Source: Lysobacterales bacterium
Lineage (GTDB): Bacteria > Pseudomonadota > Gammaproteobacteria > Xanthomonadales > SZUA-5
Assembly (NCBI GenBank): GCA_022844165.1
Contig: JALHMH010000002.1
Coordinates: 218,910 to 282,909 of the forward strand
Reading direction: 5' to 3'
Length of the DNA stretch: 64,000 bases
Every line of letters starts with the position of its first letter. Positions within the stretch are counted from its first letter, which is position 1. This document shows, in pieces, positions 35,487-44,820 of the stretch. Under the pieces are notes generated by a model, which was given only the letters and a program-made list of their open reading frames with translations, was not told where the DNA came from and searched no databases. The position numbers and the translations under genes are program-made.

Positions 35487-36137
35487 ATGGGGATCGTGAC
35501 AGCATTGCGGGTGATACCGCGGACGCAGCCGGCGCCGCAACAACGATCGGGAGGGGCGGTGGAGGAGGCGGCAATCGATGCAGCGTTGGTCGAGCGCGTG
35601 CAGGCCGGCGAGCGACTGGCGTTCGACCTGTTGGTTCGCAAATATCAGCATCGCATCGTGGCGCTGATTCAGCGTTTCGTGCCCGATTGGCACGAGGCAC
35701 AGGATGTAGCGCAAGAAGCCTTCATCAAGGCCTATCGGGCGCTACCGAACTTCCGCGGCGACAGTGCGTTTTACACATGGATGTACAAGATCGCCGTGAA
35801 TTGCGCGAAGAACTTTTTGGTGTCGCAATCGCGCCGACCACCTTCCGACGATGTGCTGATGGATGACGCCGAACGTGTCGATAGCAATTCGCGGATGAGT
35901 GAGGCGGCGACACCGGACAACGAGTACCTGCGCCAGGAAGTGGAACGCACTGTCTTGGCGGCCGTGGACGAACTGCCTGAGGATATTCGTCAGGCGCTCA
36001 CGCTTCGCGAAATCGATGGCCTGAGTTACGAGGAAATTGCCGAGGTCATGAACTGCCCGATCGGCACGGTGCGTTCGCGGATTTTTCGCGGCCGCGATGC
36101 AGTCGATAAACGCCTCCGACCGCTGCTGCACGGTTGA
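35487..36137 (+). CDS. rpoE: RNA polymerase sigma-E factor
   Basis: 216 residues. Sigma region 2 (FDLLVRKYQHRIVALIQRF, DVAQEAFIKAYRAL, FYTWMYKIAVNCAKNFL) and region 4 (LPEDIRQALTLREIDGLSYE, IAEVMNCPIGTVRSRI) are complete; an extra ~20 N-terminal residues precede the usual start. ATG 35487 has AGGA six bases upstream. Responds to misfolded envelope proteins through RseA/RseB. First gene of rpoE-rseA-rseB. An in-frame ATG at 35457 overlaps the predicted -10 and is unlikely. Confidence 0.96.
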   Translation: MGIVTALRVIPRTQPAPQQRSGGAVEEAAIDAALVERVQAGERLAFDLLVRKYQHRIVALIQRFVPDWHEAQDVAQEAFIKAYRALPNFRGDSAFYTWMYKIAVNCAKNFLVSQSRRPPSDDVLMDDAERVDSNSRMSEAATPDNEYLRQEVERTVLAAVDELPEDIRQALTLREIDGLSYEEIAEVMNCPIGTVRSRIFRGRDAVDKRLRPLLHG

Positions 36138-36192
36138 ATGAGTCGCCCGTTTTGAATCAAATTCATACAACCCATCTTAAGTACCAAATACT

Positions 36193-36795
36193 ATGAACGA
36201 TTCCATCCAAGAACAGTTGTCGGCGCTCATGGACGGCGAGTTGTCGCGTGACGAACGTGGCTTCCTGATGCGGCGGTTGGAACACGATGCAGATCTCCGT
36301 TCGGCTTGGACGCGGATGCATCTGATGCGCGACGTGCTGAGCCGCAAACAGAGTTCGGCGCCGAACGACCTGGCGGATCGCGTCATGCAGGCTTTGGCGC
36401 AAGAAGAGCGTAAGTTCTCGAGCGCGCCACGTTCGCGGCGCTGGCGACCATTCGCCGGCGCAGCGCTGGCGGCATCGATCGCTCTCGTGGCAGTGCTGAG
36501 CATTCGCACTGACGTACCGTCAGCAGCACCGACTGTGGCTTCGCAACCGGCAACACGTGGCGCGCTGCCAGAGGGTGTTCCCGGGCCGATCATTCCCGAC
36601 GCTCGCATGTTGTCGGCTGGCGTGCAGCCCGTATCTGCATCGTCGTCGGTGGTGTTGCGTCCTGCGCCAGGTTTGACGCCGAACGATGTCTTGTTGTTGC
36701 AACACGGCCAGTTATCGAACTCAGCCTGGACGGTTGGCGTCGATCATGTCTATGAGATTCCTGCTCGGTCGGCCGTTTACGAGCCCACGCGTTGA
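36193..36795 (+). CDS. rseA: Sigma-E anti-sigma factor RseA
   Basis: 200 residues. N-terminal anti-sigma domain QEQLSALMDGELSRDE and MRRLEHDADLRSAW, one membrane segment around 84-103, and a periplasmic part of about 95 residues that would be cut by DegS-like proteases. Sequesters RpoE at the membrane. Located 55 bp after rpoE and overlapping rseB at its stop (TTGA), as expected for this operon. Confidence 0.93.
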   Translation: MNDSIQEQLSALMDGELSRDERGFLMRRLEHDADLRSAWTRMHLMRDVLSRKQSSAPNDLADRVMQALAQEERKFSSAPRSRRWRPFAGAALAASIALVAVLSIRTDVPSAAPTVASQPATRGALPEGVPGPIIPDARMLSAGVQPVSASSSVVLRPAPGLTPNDVLLLQHGQLSNSAWTVGVDHVYEIPARSAVYEPTR

Positions 36796-37634
36796 GAACG
36801 CTACTCGCACTCGTTGCGCTCGCAACCGCCGGGCCGCTTGCGGCCAATGATTGGGCGCAGTGGTTCGCGCGGGCAGAGCGGGCGCAACGCTCGCTCAACT
36901 TCGATGGCGTTCTGGTCGTCGATACCGAGGATGATCTGCGCGCATTCGATGTCCGCCAACGTGTGACACAAAACGGCATCGAGCAGAGCCTGACGGCGCT
37001 CGACGGCGATGGTCGGCGTCTGGTACGCGGCCCGCAAGGCGTCTCGGTGCTCATGGGGCAAGGCGACCAACGTCTCGCGGTTGCGCCGTTGAACCTGACG
37101 GCCCCGCTATTGGAACCGCTGGCGCGCGCATACGCCGTCGCGCTCGGCTCGCGCGAGCGCATCGCAGGGCGCGACGCGCAGCGCATCGACTTGACACCGC
37201 ACACGGCTGATCGATTCGCGATGCGCTTGTGGTTGGACTTCGAAACCGGTCTGCCGCTGCGCGGCGATCAGCTCAGCCTTGACGGCCAGCCACTCGAGCG
37301 CCGCATGCTTGCCAAACTGACCGTGCTGGGCTTTGGCCGTGGCGGCGCGGCGCCTCCGGTATCGCAACTGACGCCGTTGCGTGATGGTTTCGTCACAGTA
37401 GCCGCCGAACGGCCTGTCCAGGGCCTGCGGAACTCGCGCCAGTGGTTACTGACCGACGGTGTTGCCTACGTCTCAGTGTTTTCGGTGCAGGACAGTGCTG
37501 GCATCAGCGCCTGGCGCCACGGCGCCATGGCACAACAACCGGTCATCACTCCCAACGGCACTTTGGTTGTGCTCGGAAACGCGCCGGACGCCACTTTGCG
37601 CGCACTTGCCGAAGCAGTCGCGTCCGACGAGTAG
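36792..37634 (+). CDS. rseB: Sigma-E regulatory protein RseB (MucB family)
   Basis: 280 residues with a signal peptide (1-18). TTG start overlapping the rseA stop. The MucB/RseB pattern is visible: WFARAERAQRSLNFDGVLVV, a lipoprotein-binding LolA-like domain, and a C-terminal domain with DGVAYVSVFSV and GNAPDATLRALAEAV. Protects RseA from cleavage and senses mislocalised lipoproteins or LPS. No mucD/degP follows; the next gene is convergent recX, 16 bp away. Confidence 0.92.
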   Translation: MRTLLALVALATAGPLAANDWAQWFARAERAQRSLNFDGVLVVDTEDDLRAFDVRQRVTQNGIEQSLTALDGDGRRLVRGPQGVSVLMGQGDQRLAVAPLNLTAPLLEPLARAYAVALGSRERIAGRDAQRIDLTPHTADRFAMRLWLDFETGLPLRGDQLSLDGQPLERRMLAKLTVLGFGRGGAAPPVSQLTPLRDGFVTVAAERPVQGLRNSRQWLLTDGVAYVSVFSVQDSAGISAWRHGAMAQQPVITPNGTLVVLGNAPDATLRALAEAVASDE

Positions 37635-37650
37635 CGCTGCGGATGCGCGC

Positions 37651-38103
37651 TCAAGCGGAACGCAGCGCCTTGCGAATGATCTCTCCCGAATAACCACGCG
37701 ACTGCAAGAATCGCGACCGACGCGCTGCGTCTTTTGCGCCTTCAGCGGGAAGTTCGCCAAATTTCTTGCGCAACAACTCGCGAGCAGCTGCCAGCCAATC
37801 GATGTCTGTATCGAAGATGCCCTGGCCGTCCTCCAGGCCCGCAATGCTCAATTTGGCACGGATCAGCTGCGGTCCATGACCTCTACGTAATCCACTGCTG
37901 ATTCGCACTTCTGCAGCACGGGAGTCGTCTTGATATCCGCGCTCGACCAATTCGTTCAATGCGGCGTCGATATCGTCCTTTGCATAACCGCGCTGACGCA
38001 ACTTCAAGCTCAGTTCGCTACGCGAATGCTCGCGGCGCGCCAGGAGCGCCAGCGCCACGTCCTTGGCGGGTCGTGGCGCGCGCTGCGGGCGCTCAGTCCG
38101 CAT
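37651..38103 (-). CDS. recX: RecA regulatory protein RecX
   Basis: 150 residues. Repeated three-helix RecX motifs: [37 protein letters not shown] and [19 protein letters not shown]. Inhibits RecA filament growth. ATG 38103 lies 11 bp inside the recA end, so the two are co-transcribed and coupled; a GTG two codons upstream is possible. Confidence 0.93.
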   Translation of the reverse strand: MRTERPQRAPRPAKDVALALLARREHSRSELSLKLRQRGYAKDDIDAALNELVERGYQDDSRAAEVRISSGLRRGHGPQLIRAKLSIAGLEDGQGIFDTDIDWLAAARELLRKKFGELPAEGAKDAARRSRFLQSRGYSGEIIRKALRSA

Positions 38104-39118
38104 CGCCACCGGCTGCCACCGCCGGCAACTTTACATCCAGCAACTTCTCGCGGATGCGCGTTTCGATCTCCTGCGCCATCTCTTTGCGCTCCTTCAAAAA
38201 CAGGCGCACATTGTCCTTGCCCTGACCGATGCGTTCGCCCTTGTAACTGTACCAGGCGCCGGACTTTTCGATCAGATTCTGTGCCACGCCCATTTCGATG
38301 ATTTCGCCCTCGCGCGAGATGCCCTCGCCGTAGAGAATTTCGAAATCCGCCTGGCGGAAGGGTGGCGCCATCTTGTTCTTAACCACTTTGACGCGGGTTT
38401 CCGAACCGATCACCTCATCGCCGCGTTTGACGCTGCCAACCCTGCGGATGTCCAGGCGAATCGAGGCATAGAACTTAAGCGCGTTGCCGCCGGTTGTCGT
38501 CTCCGGGCTGCCGAACATGACGCCGATCTTCATGCGAATCTGATTGATGAAGATCACCATACAGTTACTGCGTTTGATATTGCCGGTCAGTTTGCGCAGC
38601 GCCTGGCTCATCAGTCGTGCTTGCAGGCCGACGTGAGAGTCGCCCATTTCGCCCTCGATTTCGGCCTTGGGCACCAGGGCTGCCACCGAATCAACGACGA
38701 CCACATCGACCGCACCGGAACGCACCAGCATGTCGGTGATTTCCAGCGCTTGCTCGCCTGTGTCCGGCTGCGAAACCAGCAGATCATCGACGTTGACACC
38801 CAGCTTTTCGGCGTACGTCGGGTCAAGCGCATGTTCGGCATCGACGAACGCAGCGGTACCGCCCATGCGCTGCGCGGCAGCAACCACCTGCAACGTGAGC
38901 GTGGTTTTACCTGAAGACTCCGGTCCGTAGATTTCGACCACACGCCCACGCGGCAGGCCGCCAATTCCCAGTGCCACATCCAGGCCCAGCGAACCCGTGG
39001 AAATCGCTTCGACGGCGTCGGATGTCCGGTCGCCCATGCGCATCACGGTGCCTTTGCCAAACTGCTTCTCGATCTGCGATAGCGCAGCCGACAGCGCACG
39101 GCGCTTATTGTCGTCCAT
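38093..39118 (-). CDS. recA: Recombinase RecA
   Basis: 341 residues, full length. Walker [10 protein letters not shown] (65-73), Walker [20 protein letters not shown] region, L2 loop [30 protein letters not shown] 39118 is preceded by AAGGA. Homologous recombination and SOS co-protease. A conspicuous inverted repeat lies about 50-70 bp upstream; no classical CTGT-N8-ACAG LexA box was found. Confidence 0.98.
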   Translation of the reverse strand: MDDNKRRALSAALSQIEKQFGKGTVMRMGDRTSDAVEAISTGSLGLDVALGIGGLPRGRVVEIYGPESSGKTTLTLQVVAAAQRMGGTAAFVDAEHALDPTYAEKLGVNVDDLLVSQPDTGEQALEITDMLVRSGAVDVVVVDSVAALVPKAEIEGEMGDSHVGLQARLMSQALRKLTGNIKRSNCMVIFINQIRMKIGVMFGSPETTTGGNALKFYASIRLDIRRVGSVKRGDEVIGSETRVKVVKNKMAPPFRQADFEILYGEGISREGEIIEMGVAQNLIEKSGAWYSYKGERIGQGKDNVRLFLKERKEMAQEIETRIREKLLDVKLPAVAAGGDAD

Positions 39119-39164
39119 GTTGCTTCCTTTATGACAGTGGATGGAGAGCCACGTTCTCCCGCAG

Positions 39165-39189
39165 CCCGTTCTCAGATCTTGAGAATGGG
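39165..39189. promoter_or_regulatory. Inverted repeat upstream of recA, candidate operator
   Basis: Arms CCCGTTCTCA and TGAGAATGGG (one mismatch in ten) around GATCT, 47-71 bp before the recA ATG. A further CGTTCTC half-site occurs at 39152. Position fits a repressor site over the recA promoter, but it is not the E. coli, alphaproteobacterial or Xanthomonas LexA consensus as I know them; it could also be a weak terminator for the upstream TPR gene, though no T-run follows on the minus strand. Confidence 0.4.
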
Positions 39190-39303
39190 CTCACTATGCC
39201 ACACGGACTCGGGGCTGGATGTCAGAAAACGATGTCAGTTGTTGTCGGAAATTTCCTACAAACGCGCAGTTGGTCGCGCTGGTACACGTGGGCAGGCAAA
39301 GCG

Positions 39304-40404
39304 CTACGCAACCTCGCGGCGACGCCGCAGCGGACGGGCGTGAAACAGGTATCGATCAAGCGTCCTTAGAACCGGATGGGTGGGCACAAGGCGAGGCCGC
39401 AGGACTCGGTGTGCGGCGTTCAACCATCGCCGCGCTCGAGATCGATCGCCCAGCTCGATCGCCACACCCGCCAGCCCAATTCGGACCTGGGCGACCTCCG
39501 GGCTGTATCCACCCAGCAAATGGCGCTTGACCGTCAAAGCCCGGCGATAGGCCTGGTACGCATCCTGCCAGCGCTCGCGCAGAGCGAGAGCGGCAGCCAG
39601 GCTGTGGTGCGCGCGCGCAACTGTGAGGTGGCGTTGCCCATAGGCGAGTTCGAATGCCTCTATCGCAGATCGATAGCGTTGTTCTGCCTCTCCGTAGCTG
39701 CCAATCGCATCGAGCACAATTGCATATGCGACGGATTCGGCGTGGGTGCGCACATGCATGTCGCCGAAAGCGTCGCGTGCACACTGCCAGCTTGCGCGGG
39801 CGTATGGCTCCGCCCGGGCATAGTCCCCACAGGCGTGGTATGTGCCGCCAAGATTGCGAAACAAATCGGCCAGCAGCAGCGTATTGGCCGTGCCCCGTCG
39901 ATTCAGTGCCCCAAGCGGTTGCTCGAATAGCTCAATCGCATCGCGGAAGCGACCGCAGTTCTTGTAGGCGATGCCAAGATTGTTCATTGCCATGAAGGAC
40001 TCATCGCTGTCGATGCCGAATGTCGCTTGCGCCACGTGGACGGCTTGCTCCAGTTCCGGCTGCTCCAGCCCCGATTGCCCGAGCATCAGGCACAGATCCC
40101 CAATCATCGTGAGTGTGCGGATCCGAATGTGACTGGCTTCCTGACCCGCCCACCCTGGCCCCATCAACTCGGTCACCGCCGCGGCCTTGCGGGCCTCGTG
40201 CAAGGCCCTGGAGAAGTCCTGACGACCTGCCTCGATTTCGGCCAGATCATTGTAGAGATTGGCCAGATCCGCACTTTTATTGCCGAGCGCTTTTTGCGTC
40301 AGGTCGATCGCCTGTCGGCAGCGTCGAGCGGCCAGTTGCCAACGGCGCGCCGCGATCTGTTGCCGCATCTCAGCTTGCAGTATCTTGACCCGCTTCATGC
40401 TCAT
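39304..40404 (-). CDS. Tetratricopeptide repeat protein
   Basis: 366 residues, no signal peptide. At least six TPR units of the 42-residue kinesin-light-chain type, for example NLYNDLAEIEAGRQDFSRAL, MNNLGIAYKNCGRFRDAI, DLFRNLGGTYHACGDYARAE and ARAHHSLAAALALRERWQDA. Likely a cytoplasmic protein-interaction scaffold; partner unknown. ATG 40404 is preceded by AAGGAG at ideal spacing. Upstream of recA on the same strand, 185 bp away. Confidence 0.85.
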   Translation of the reverse strand: MSMKRVKILQAEMRQQIAARRWQLAARRCRQAIDLTQKALGNKSADLANLYNDLAEIEAGRQDFSRALHEARKAAAVTELMGPGWAGQEASHIRIRTLTMIGDLCLMLGQSGLEQPELEQAVHVAQATFGIDSDESFMAMNNLGIAYKNCGRFRDAIELFEQPLGALNRRGTANTLLLADLFRNLGGTYHACGDYARAEPYARASWQCARDAFGDMHVRTHAESVAYAIVLDAIGSYGEAEQRYRSAIEAFELAYGQRHLTVARAHHSLAAALALRERWQDAYQAYRRALTVKRHLLGGYSPEVAQVRIGLAGVAIELGDRSRARRWLNAAHRVLRPRLVPTHPVLRTLDRYLFHARPLRRRREVA

Positions 40405-40819
40405 GGCAATCTCCTTCTGGCCCGAGCAGCGACGTAACTTCGCGGATCAATGAGACAAACGGCGAGCGGCCACATGACACAAAGCTGCGTGGGCGCCTGG
40501 ATGTCGCCGGACGTGGTCCAGGGCGCCCGCGCAGGTGCCGCTAACTGAAATGGGTGGCGTAGTGGGCGGCCAACGTGCGCCTCGTGAATGGCTGGGAATG
40601 CTGTCGCGTTGACGTAAGAGCGTGAAAAGATGGGACATCGCAATGCAGGCACACCGATGCCTGGTGTGGTTTCGCACGACCCGTCCGCTCGAAGCTGAAT
40701 ACGGCCTGCAGTGATCTGATCGGTTCTTGCACAGAACAGCAAAAAGCCACCAAAGGCGGCTTGAGCTATCCACGGCGCTCGCGGTACGCTCCCACCACTT
40801 CACAATTTTCTAACTTACG
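40405..40819. other. 415-bp intergenic region, no gene recognised
   Basis: Lies between the divergent TPR and alaA genes. Minus-strand frames of about 110 codons exist but lack ribosome sites and any recognisable protein. The last 20 bases before alaA are AT-rich (CACAATTTTCTAACTTACG), which may hold its promoter. No repeat copy was found here. Confidence 0.5.
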
Positions 40820-42055
40820 ATGCTCCGCACCATTCCACACAATCAGCGCCTGAACGAGGTCCGCTACGACATTCGAGGCCCGCTGCACGCTCGTGCACTG
40901 GAGTTGGAGCAGCAGGGCCGATCGATCGTCCGGCTGAACATCGGCAATCCTGGGCGCTTCGGATTCGAGGCCCCCGCGCACGTACGCCAGGCGATCGCCG
41001 ATCATCTGCGGGACAGCGAAGCGTATTGCCACCAACAAGGCCTGGTCGAGGCGCGAGAGGCCATCGCCCAGGTGCACCGTCAGCGTGGCGTTGCGGCCGA
41101 TCTGCAGCAGGTGTACGTCGGCAACGGCGTGAGCGAGTTGATCGACTTGAGTTTGCGCGGACTGCTGAATTCAGGCGATGAAGTGTTGGTCCCCGCACCC
41201 GACTATCCGTTATGGACGGCTGCGGTGATCTTGAACGACGGTCAGCCGGTGCACTATCCATGTCCGCCGGAACGCCAGGGATTGCCCGATCCAGACGAAA
41301 TCGAGCGCTTGATCACACCGCGCACTCGCGCATTGGTCGTGATCAACCCAAACAACCCGAACGGCGCGGTGTATCCGCTGGCGTTGTTGCGTGCGATTGC
41401 CGCTATCGCCGAGCGTCATCGCCTGGTGGTGTTCAGCGACGAAATCTACGAGGGATTGCTGTACGACGATGCGCAGTTTCACCCGATGGCGCCTTTAGTG
41501 CAGGGCACGCTGTGCATGACCATGAGCGGGTTGTCGAAGATGCATCGCGCGTGCGGCTATCGGGTCGGGTGGATGACAGCAACTGGCCGCGTCACCGCCG
41601 CACGCGAGTACCTCAAGAGCCTTGATTTGTTGGCTGCGCTTCGGCTCTGCAGCAATGTGCAGGGTCAGTGGGCCATTCCGGCGGCGCTGCTCGGGCCCGA
41701 TACGCACACTGCGCTGTGTCGGCCCGGCGGGAGACTGTACGAAACGCGTGCGGCGCTGCTGCGCACAGTTGCACGTTCGCGTTTTCTCAGTGTCGTCGCG
41801 CCGCAGGGCGCGATGTACGGCTTTGTCGGGATCGACGAGGGGCAACTTGCGGAGTTCGACGATCAACAATTCGCACTCGACCTGTTGGAGCGAAAGCAAA
41901 TTCTGATCGTGCCGGGGTCTTCGTTCAACGTGCCTTACCGCAATCATTTTCGCATCACGTTGCTGCCAGAGGCGGCACTGATGGAGCGGGTGATCGTCGC
42001 CATCGACGAGTTCATCGCCGCGATCGCGGCGGGCGGGCGGCGGGCAGTCGCGTGA
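40820..42055 (+). CDS. alaA: Alanine aminotransferase (AlaA-like)
   Basis: 411 residues, class I PLP-dependent aminotransferase. Strong similarity to E. coli AlaA: YDIRGPLHARA, LNIGNPGRFGFEAP, YVGNGVSELIDL, GDEVLVPAPDYPLWTAAV, INPNNPNGAVY, and SGLSKMHRACGYRVGW with the Schiff-base Lys240. Transfers the amino group between glutamate and pyruvate. No obvious Shine-Dalgarno. The stop overlaps the start of the SGNH hydrolase (GTGA). Confidence 0.92.
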   Translation: MLRTIPHNQRLNEVRYDIRGPLHARALELEQQGRSIVRLNIGNPGRFGFEAPAHVRQAIADHLRDSEAYCHQQGLVEAREAIAQVHRQRGVAADLQQVYVGNGVSELIDLSLRGLLNSGDEVLVPAPDYPLWTAAVILNDGQPVHYPCPPERQGLPDPDEIERLITPRTRALVVINPNNPNGAVYPLALLRAIAAIAERHRLVVFSDEIYEGLLYDDAQFHPMAPLVQGTLCMTMSGLSKMHRACGYRVGWMTATGRVTAAREYLKSLDLLAALRLCSNVQGQWAIPAALLGPDTHTALCRPGGRLYETRAALLRTVARSRFLSVVAPQGAMYGFVGIDEGQLAEFDDQQFALDLLERKQILIVPGSSFNVPYRNHFRITLLPEAALMERVIVAIDEFIAAIAAGGRRAVA

Positions 42056-42753
42056 TACGCGCGCTGCTCGTGGCCGCGGTATCGGCCTCCCCCGCTGGCG
42101 CCGCGCAGTACCTCGCGTTGGGCGACTCGTACACCATCGGCGAGAGCGTTCCGCGAAGCGAAAGATGGCCGAATGTGCTCGCAAAGGAATTGCAACGCCA
42201 GGGCGTACCGATCGCCAGCGCAACCATTTTCGCCCGTACCGGCTGGACCACCGATGAGCTCATGGCAGCACTCGATGCATCTGAGGGCGGCGCGTCGATC
42301 ACGCTGGCCGATGGTGAGGTCGCGCCCGATGCTGCTCCACCGTATGCGCTTGTCAGCCTGCTGATCGGCGTCAACAACCAGTATCGCGGACGCGATGTGG
42401 CGAGCTTCGAGGGTGAATTCGCACGCGTGCTGGAGCGTGCCATCGCGTATGCCGGCGGCGACGCGGCGCGCGTCATCGTGCTGTCCATCCCCGATTGGGG
42501 CGTGACACCGTTTGCCCGCGAAAAGGGTCGCGACGCGGTCGCTGTTGGACGCGAAATTGATGCCTATAACGCAGCCAAACGCCGCATCAGCATCGAACGC
42601 GGTGCGGCTTTTGTCGACATCACACCACTGACGCGCGAAGCCGCAGTCGATCCCACACTGCTTGCGGACGATGGCCTGCACCCGTCCGGCGTCGATTACG
42701 CCCGCTGGGCGAACCGCGCACTCGAGCCCGCGCGCAAGGCACTCAAGCCCTGA
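42052..42753 (+). CDS. Exported SGNH/GDSL-family hydrolase
   Basis: 233 residues; GTG start overlapping the alaA stop. Signal peptide 1-18. Block I GDSYTIGE with nucleophile Ser26, block III VSLLIGVNNQY (oxyanion Gly and Asn) and block V DDGLHPSG (Asp and His) are all present. Probably an esterase acting in the periplasm on a small ester or acetylated glycan; substrate unknown. Confidence 0.88.
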   Translation: MIRALLVAAVSASPAGAAQYLALGDSYTIGESVPRSERWPNVLAKELQRQGVPIASATIFARTGWTTDELMAALDASEGGASITLADGEVAPDAAPPYALVSLLIGVNNQYRGRDVASFEGEFARVLERAIAYAGGDAARVIVLSIPDWGVTPFAREKGRDAVAVGREIDAYNAAKRRISIERGAAFVDITPLTREAAVDPTLLADDGLHPSGVDYARWANRALEPARKALKP

Positions 42754-42791
42754 TTCGGTCGACCAGACCAACTTTGGCAATTTCGCAGTTG

Positions 42792-42818
42792 CGACGCGCT
42801 GCCAGCGCCAGCGCGTCG
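42792..42818. other. GC-rich stem-loop between SGNH hydrolase and YfcC-like genes
   Basis: Perfect 10-bp arms CGACGCGCTG and CAGCGCGTCG around a 7-base loop, in the 133-bp gap. No T-run follows, so a terminator role is uncertain; it could shape expression of the downstream transporter mRNA. Confidence 0.4.
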
Positions 42819-42886
42819 TAGAGCTTGCGCGCGTCGCTTCGCTGCTCCATAACGGGGACTTCAAAGCCACTCGACCATCTGAACCG

Positions 42887-44326
42887 ATGACCGCAGCTCC
42901 TGACAAACGCGTGCAAGCGCCGGATACCTTGATCATTCTTGCGGTCATCACTTTGTTTGTAGCGCTGGCTGTGGCCCTTGTGCCGCCGGGCAAATTCACC
43001 AGCGTCCGCCAGTTTGAAGGCAGCAAACAAGTCAGTGTCGCGCTGCACAGCTATGAGATTGGTGGGGAGGCAAAGGGCATACCGCTGTTTGCCGAGGGCG
43101 GCAACGTTGGGCTGCTGAATCTGCCTTTCGAGGGTTTAGTGGCGGGCGACAAATTTGGCACGTCAGTAGGACTCGTTGCGTTCTTGCTGGTGCTTGGCGG
43201 CAGTTTTGGGTTGCTGATGTGCACCGGTGCGATCGATCGCACGCTGGTGGGATTTGTTTTTCGGTACCAACGCCAGGTCGTGATTCTGATTCCTGGCTTG
43301 TTCGTGCTGTTTTCGCTCGGCGGCGCCATTTTTGGCATGGGCGAGGAGACCATTCCCTTTGTGCTGCTTCTGGTGCCTGTTTTCGCTCGCCTGGGGTTGA
43401 ATGCGATCACTGTGGTGTTGACCACTTTTGTCGCAACTCAGATCGGATTCGCAACGAGTTGGATGAACCCTTTCAGCGTGATCGTTGCGCAGGGTGTTGC
43501 TGGATTGCCCCCGGTGTCGGGTGCGCCGTTTCGTGTTGCGATGTGGGCGATCTTCACCGTCATCGGTGCTGCATTGACGTTGAGCTACGCCATCAGCCAA
43601 AGACGCCGAGTTTCGCCCACTGCCGTCGACATGGCGCCGTTCGAGAAAGCCCATTGGGGCGACCATGGCGTCATGCTGGTGCTGACCGCAACGATGGCCT
43701 GGGTGATTTACGGCGTCACCCAACGCGGCTATTTTTTGCCGGAACTCGCCGCACAGTTTTTTGCGATGGGCCTCGTCGCCGGTGCCCTCGGATGGGCCTC
43801 GCAGCGCGGTCGTCTTTCGATCAACGATCTGGCCGAAGCCTTCAAGACCGGCGCGGCCCAGATGCTCCCGGTGGTGCTGGTTGTGGCGCTGGCAAAGTCC
43901 TTGCTCTTGCTGCTTGGCGGTACCGATCCCACGCAACCGACGGTGCTCAATACCTTGCTGTACCAGCTGGCGCATGCACTTGAAGGCGTTCCCGCCGCTC
44001 TCGCAGCGTGGCTGATGCTGCTGCTGCAATCGATGATCAACTTTTTAGTGCCATCCGGCTCCGGACAGGCGGCGCTGACCATGCCGATCATGGCGCCACT
44101 CGGCGACCTGCTGGGAGTTTCGCGGCAAGTCAGTGTATTGGCGTTTCAACTGGGCGATGGTTTGACGAACTTGATCATTCCGACCAGTGCCATGTTAATG
44201 GGCGTACTCGGTGCGGCGCGTATCGACTGGCTCACCTGGGCGCGCTTTTTTGCCGTCTGGATGGCGGCATTGCTGGCGCTGGCCAGCGTGTTTGTCCTGG
44301 CTGCGGTTTGGATTGGGTATGCGTAG
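42887..44326 (+). CDS. YfcC-family membrane transporter (C4-dicarboxylate/amino acid type)
   Basis: 479 residues, about 12 membrane segments. The sequence GGSFGLLMCTGAIDRTL, GAIFGMGEETIPFVLLLVP, TSWMNPFSVIVAQGVAGLP and INFLVPSGSGQAALTMPIMAPLGDL are features of the YfcC/DcuC-like ion transporter superfamily; the last repeats the same MEET and PSGSGQ hairpins seen in that group. Substrate unknown. The ATG at 42887 is chosen because the hydrophobic core begins 15 residues later. Confidence 0.85.
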   Translation: MTAAPDKRVQAPDTLIILAVITLFVALAVALVPPGKFTSVRQFEGSKQVSVALHSYEIGGEAKGIPLFAEGGNVGLLNLPFEGLVAGDKFGTSVGLVAFLLVLGGSFGLLMCTGAIDRTLVGFVFRYQRQVVILIPGLFVLFSLGGAIFGMGEETIPFVLLLVPVFARLGLNAITVVLTTFVATQIGFATSWMNPFSVIVAQGVAGLPPVSGAPFRVAMWAIFTVIGAALTLSYAISQRRRVSPTAVDMAPFEKAHWGDHGVMLVLTATMAWVIYGVTQRGYFLPELAAQFFAMGLVAGALGWASQRGRLSINDLAEAFKTGAAQMLPVVLVVALAKSLLLLLGGTDPTQPTVLNTLLYQLAHALEGVPAALAAWLMLLLQSMINFLVPSGSGQAALTMPIMAPLGDLLGVSRQVSVLAFQLGDGLTNLIIPTSAMLMGVLGAARIDWLTWARFFAVWMAALLALASVFVLAAVWIGYA

Positions 44327-44355
44327 GGAATCTCTCAACGCGCTATGCTCTGCCC

Positions 44356-44736
44356 ATGATCGATTTGCGCCAGTGGTTTCGTGGGGGCTTTGCGCGCCGC
44401 ATGTTCTTGCTGCTGGCGTTTGCTGCCCTGTGGGCAGGTGCTCTGCCACGCTGGCATGTACATGATCATGAGGGCGGCGCTTGGTCCCATCATCATCACG
44501 ATGACCACGATCACCATCGTCAGCCGCCAGCGCCGGATGTACTGAACGAAGGCGCTGGCGAGTTGCCGCACGACGAGCTGCACCTGCACGAATTCGCGGC
44601 CGCCTGGAGCGGACTACCCGCCGCCACAGCGCTGCCATCGATTCCGATTTATCGGCATTTGTTCGCGCCGCAACGTTCCTATGCCGCCCCACCTGAGGCG
44701 GGAAGCTTACCGCTGATCCGCCCTCCGATCGTCTGA
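44356..44736 (+). CDS. Small His-rich exported protein heading the metal-efflux operon (CzcI-like)
   Basis: 126 residues. An N-terminal hydrophobic segment (about 16-29) is followed at once by His-rich stretches HVHDHEGG and HHHHDDHDHH, then HDELHLHEFAAAW. These suggest periplasmic zinc, cobalt or nickel binding. Position directly upstream of czcCBA matches CzcI-type proteins, which modulate metal induction; identification is by context and composition rather than close sequence match. 84 bp before czcC. Confidence 0.75.
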   Translation: MIDLRQWFRGGFARRMFLLLAFAALWAGALPRWHVHDHEGGAWSHHHHDDHDHHRQPPAPDVLNEGAGELPHDELHLHEFAAAWSGLPAATALPSIPIYRHLFAPQRSYAAPPEAGSLPLIRPPIV

Positions 44737-44820
44737 CCTTCCAAGGCGCCCGGTTGGGCGCGCGGGAAAACGCGAACACCCATGGGTTCGCGCGGATCGA
44801 CGTTGTTGCGGAGCAAACCG

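Noticed and set aside
39119..39303. Classical LexA box upstream of recA
   Set aside because: No CTGT-N8-ACAG, GTTC-N7-GTTC or TTAG-N6-TACTA match; only the atypical inverted repeat was found.
40401..40742. 113-codon minus-strand frame upstream of the TPR gene
   Set aside because: No ribosome site, no recognisable product, and it overlaps the TPR start region; probably non-coding.
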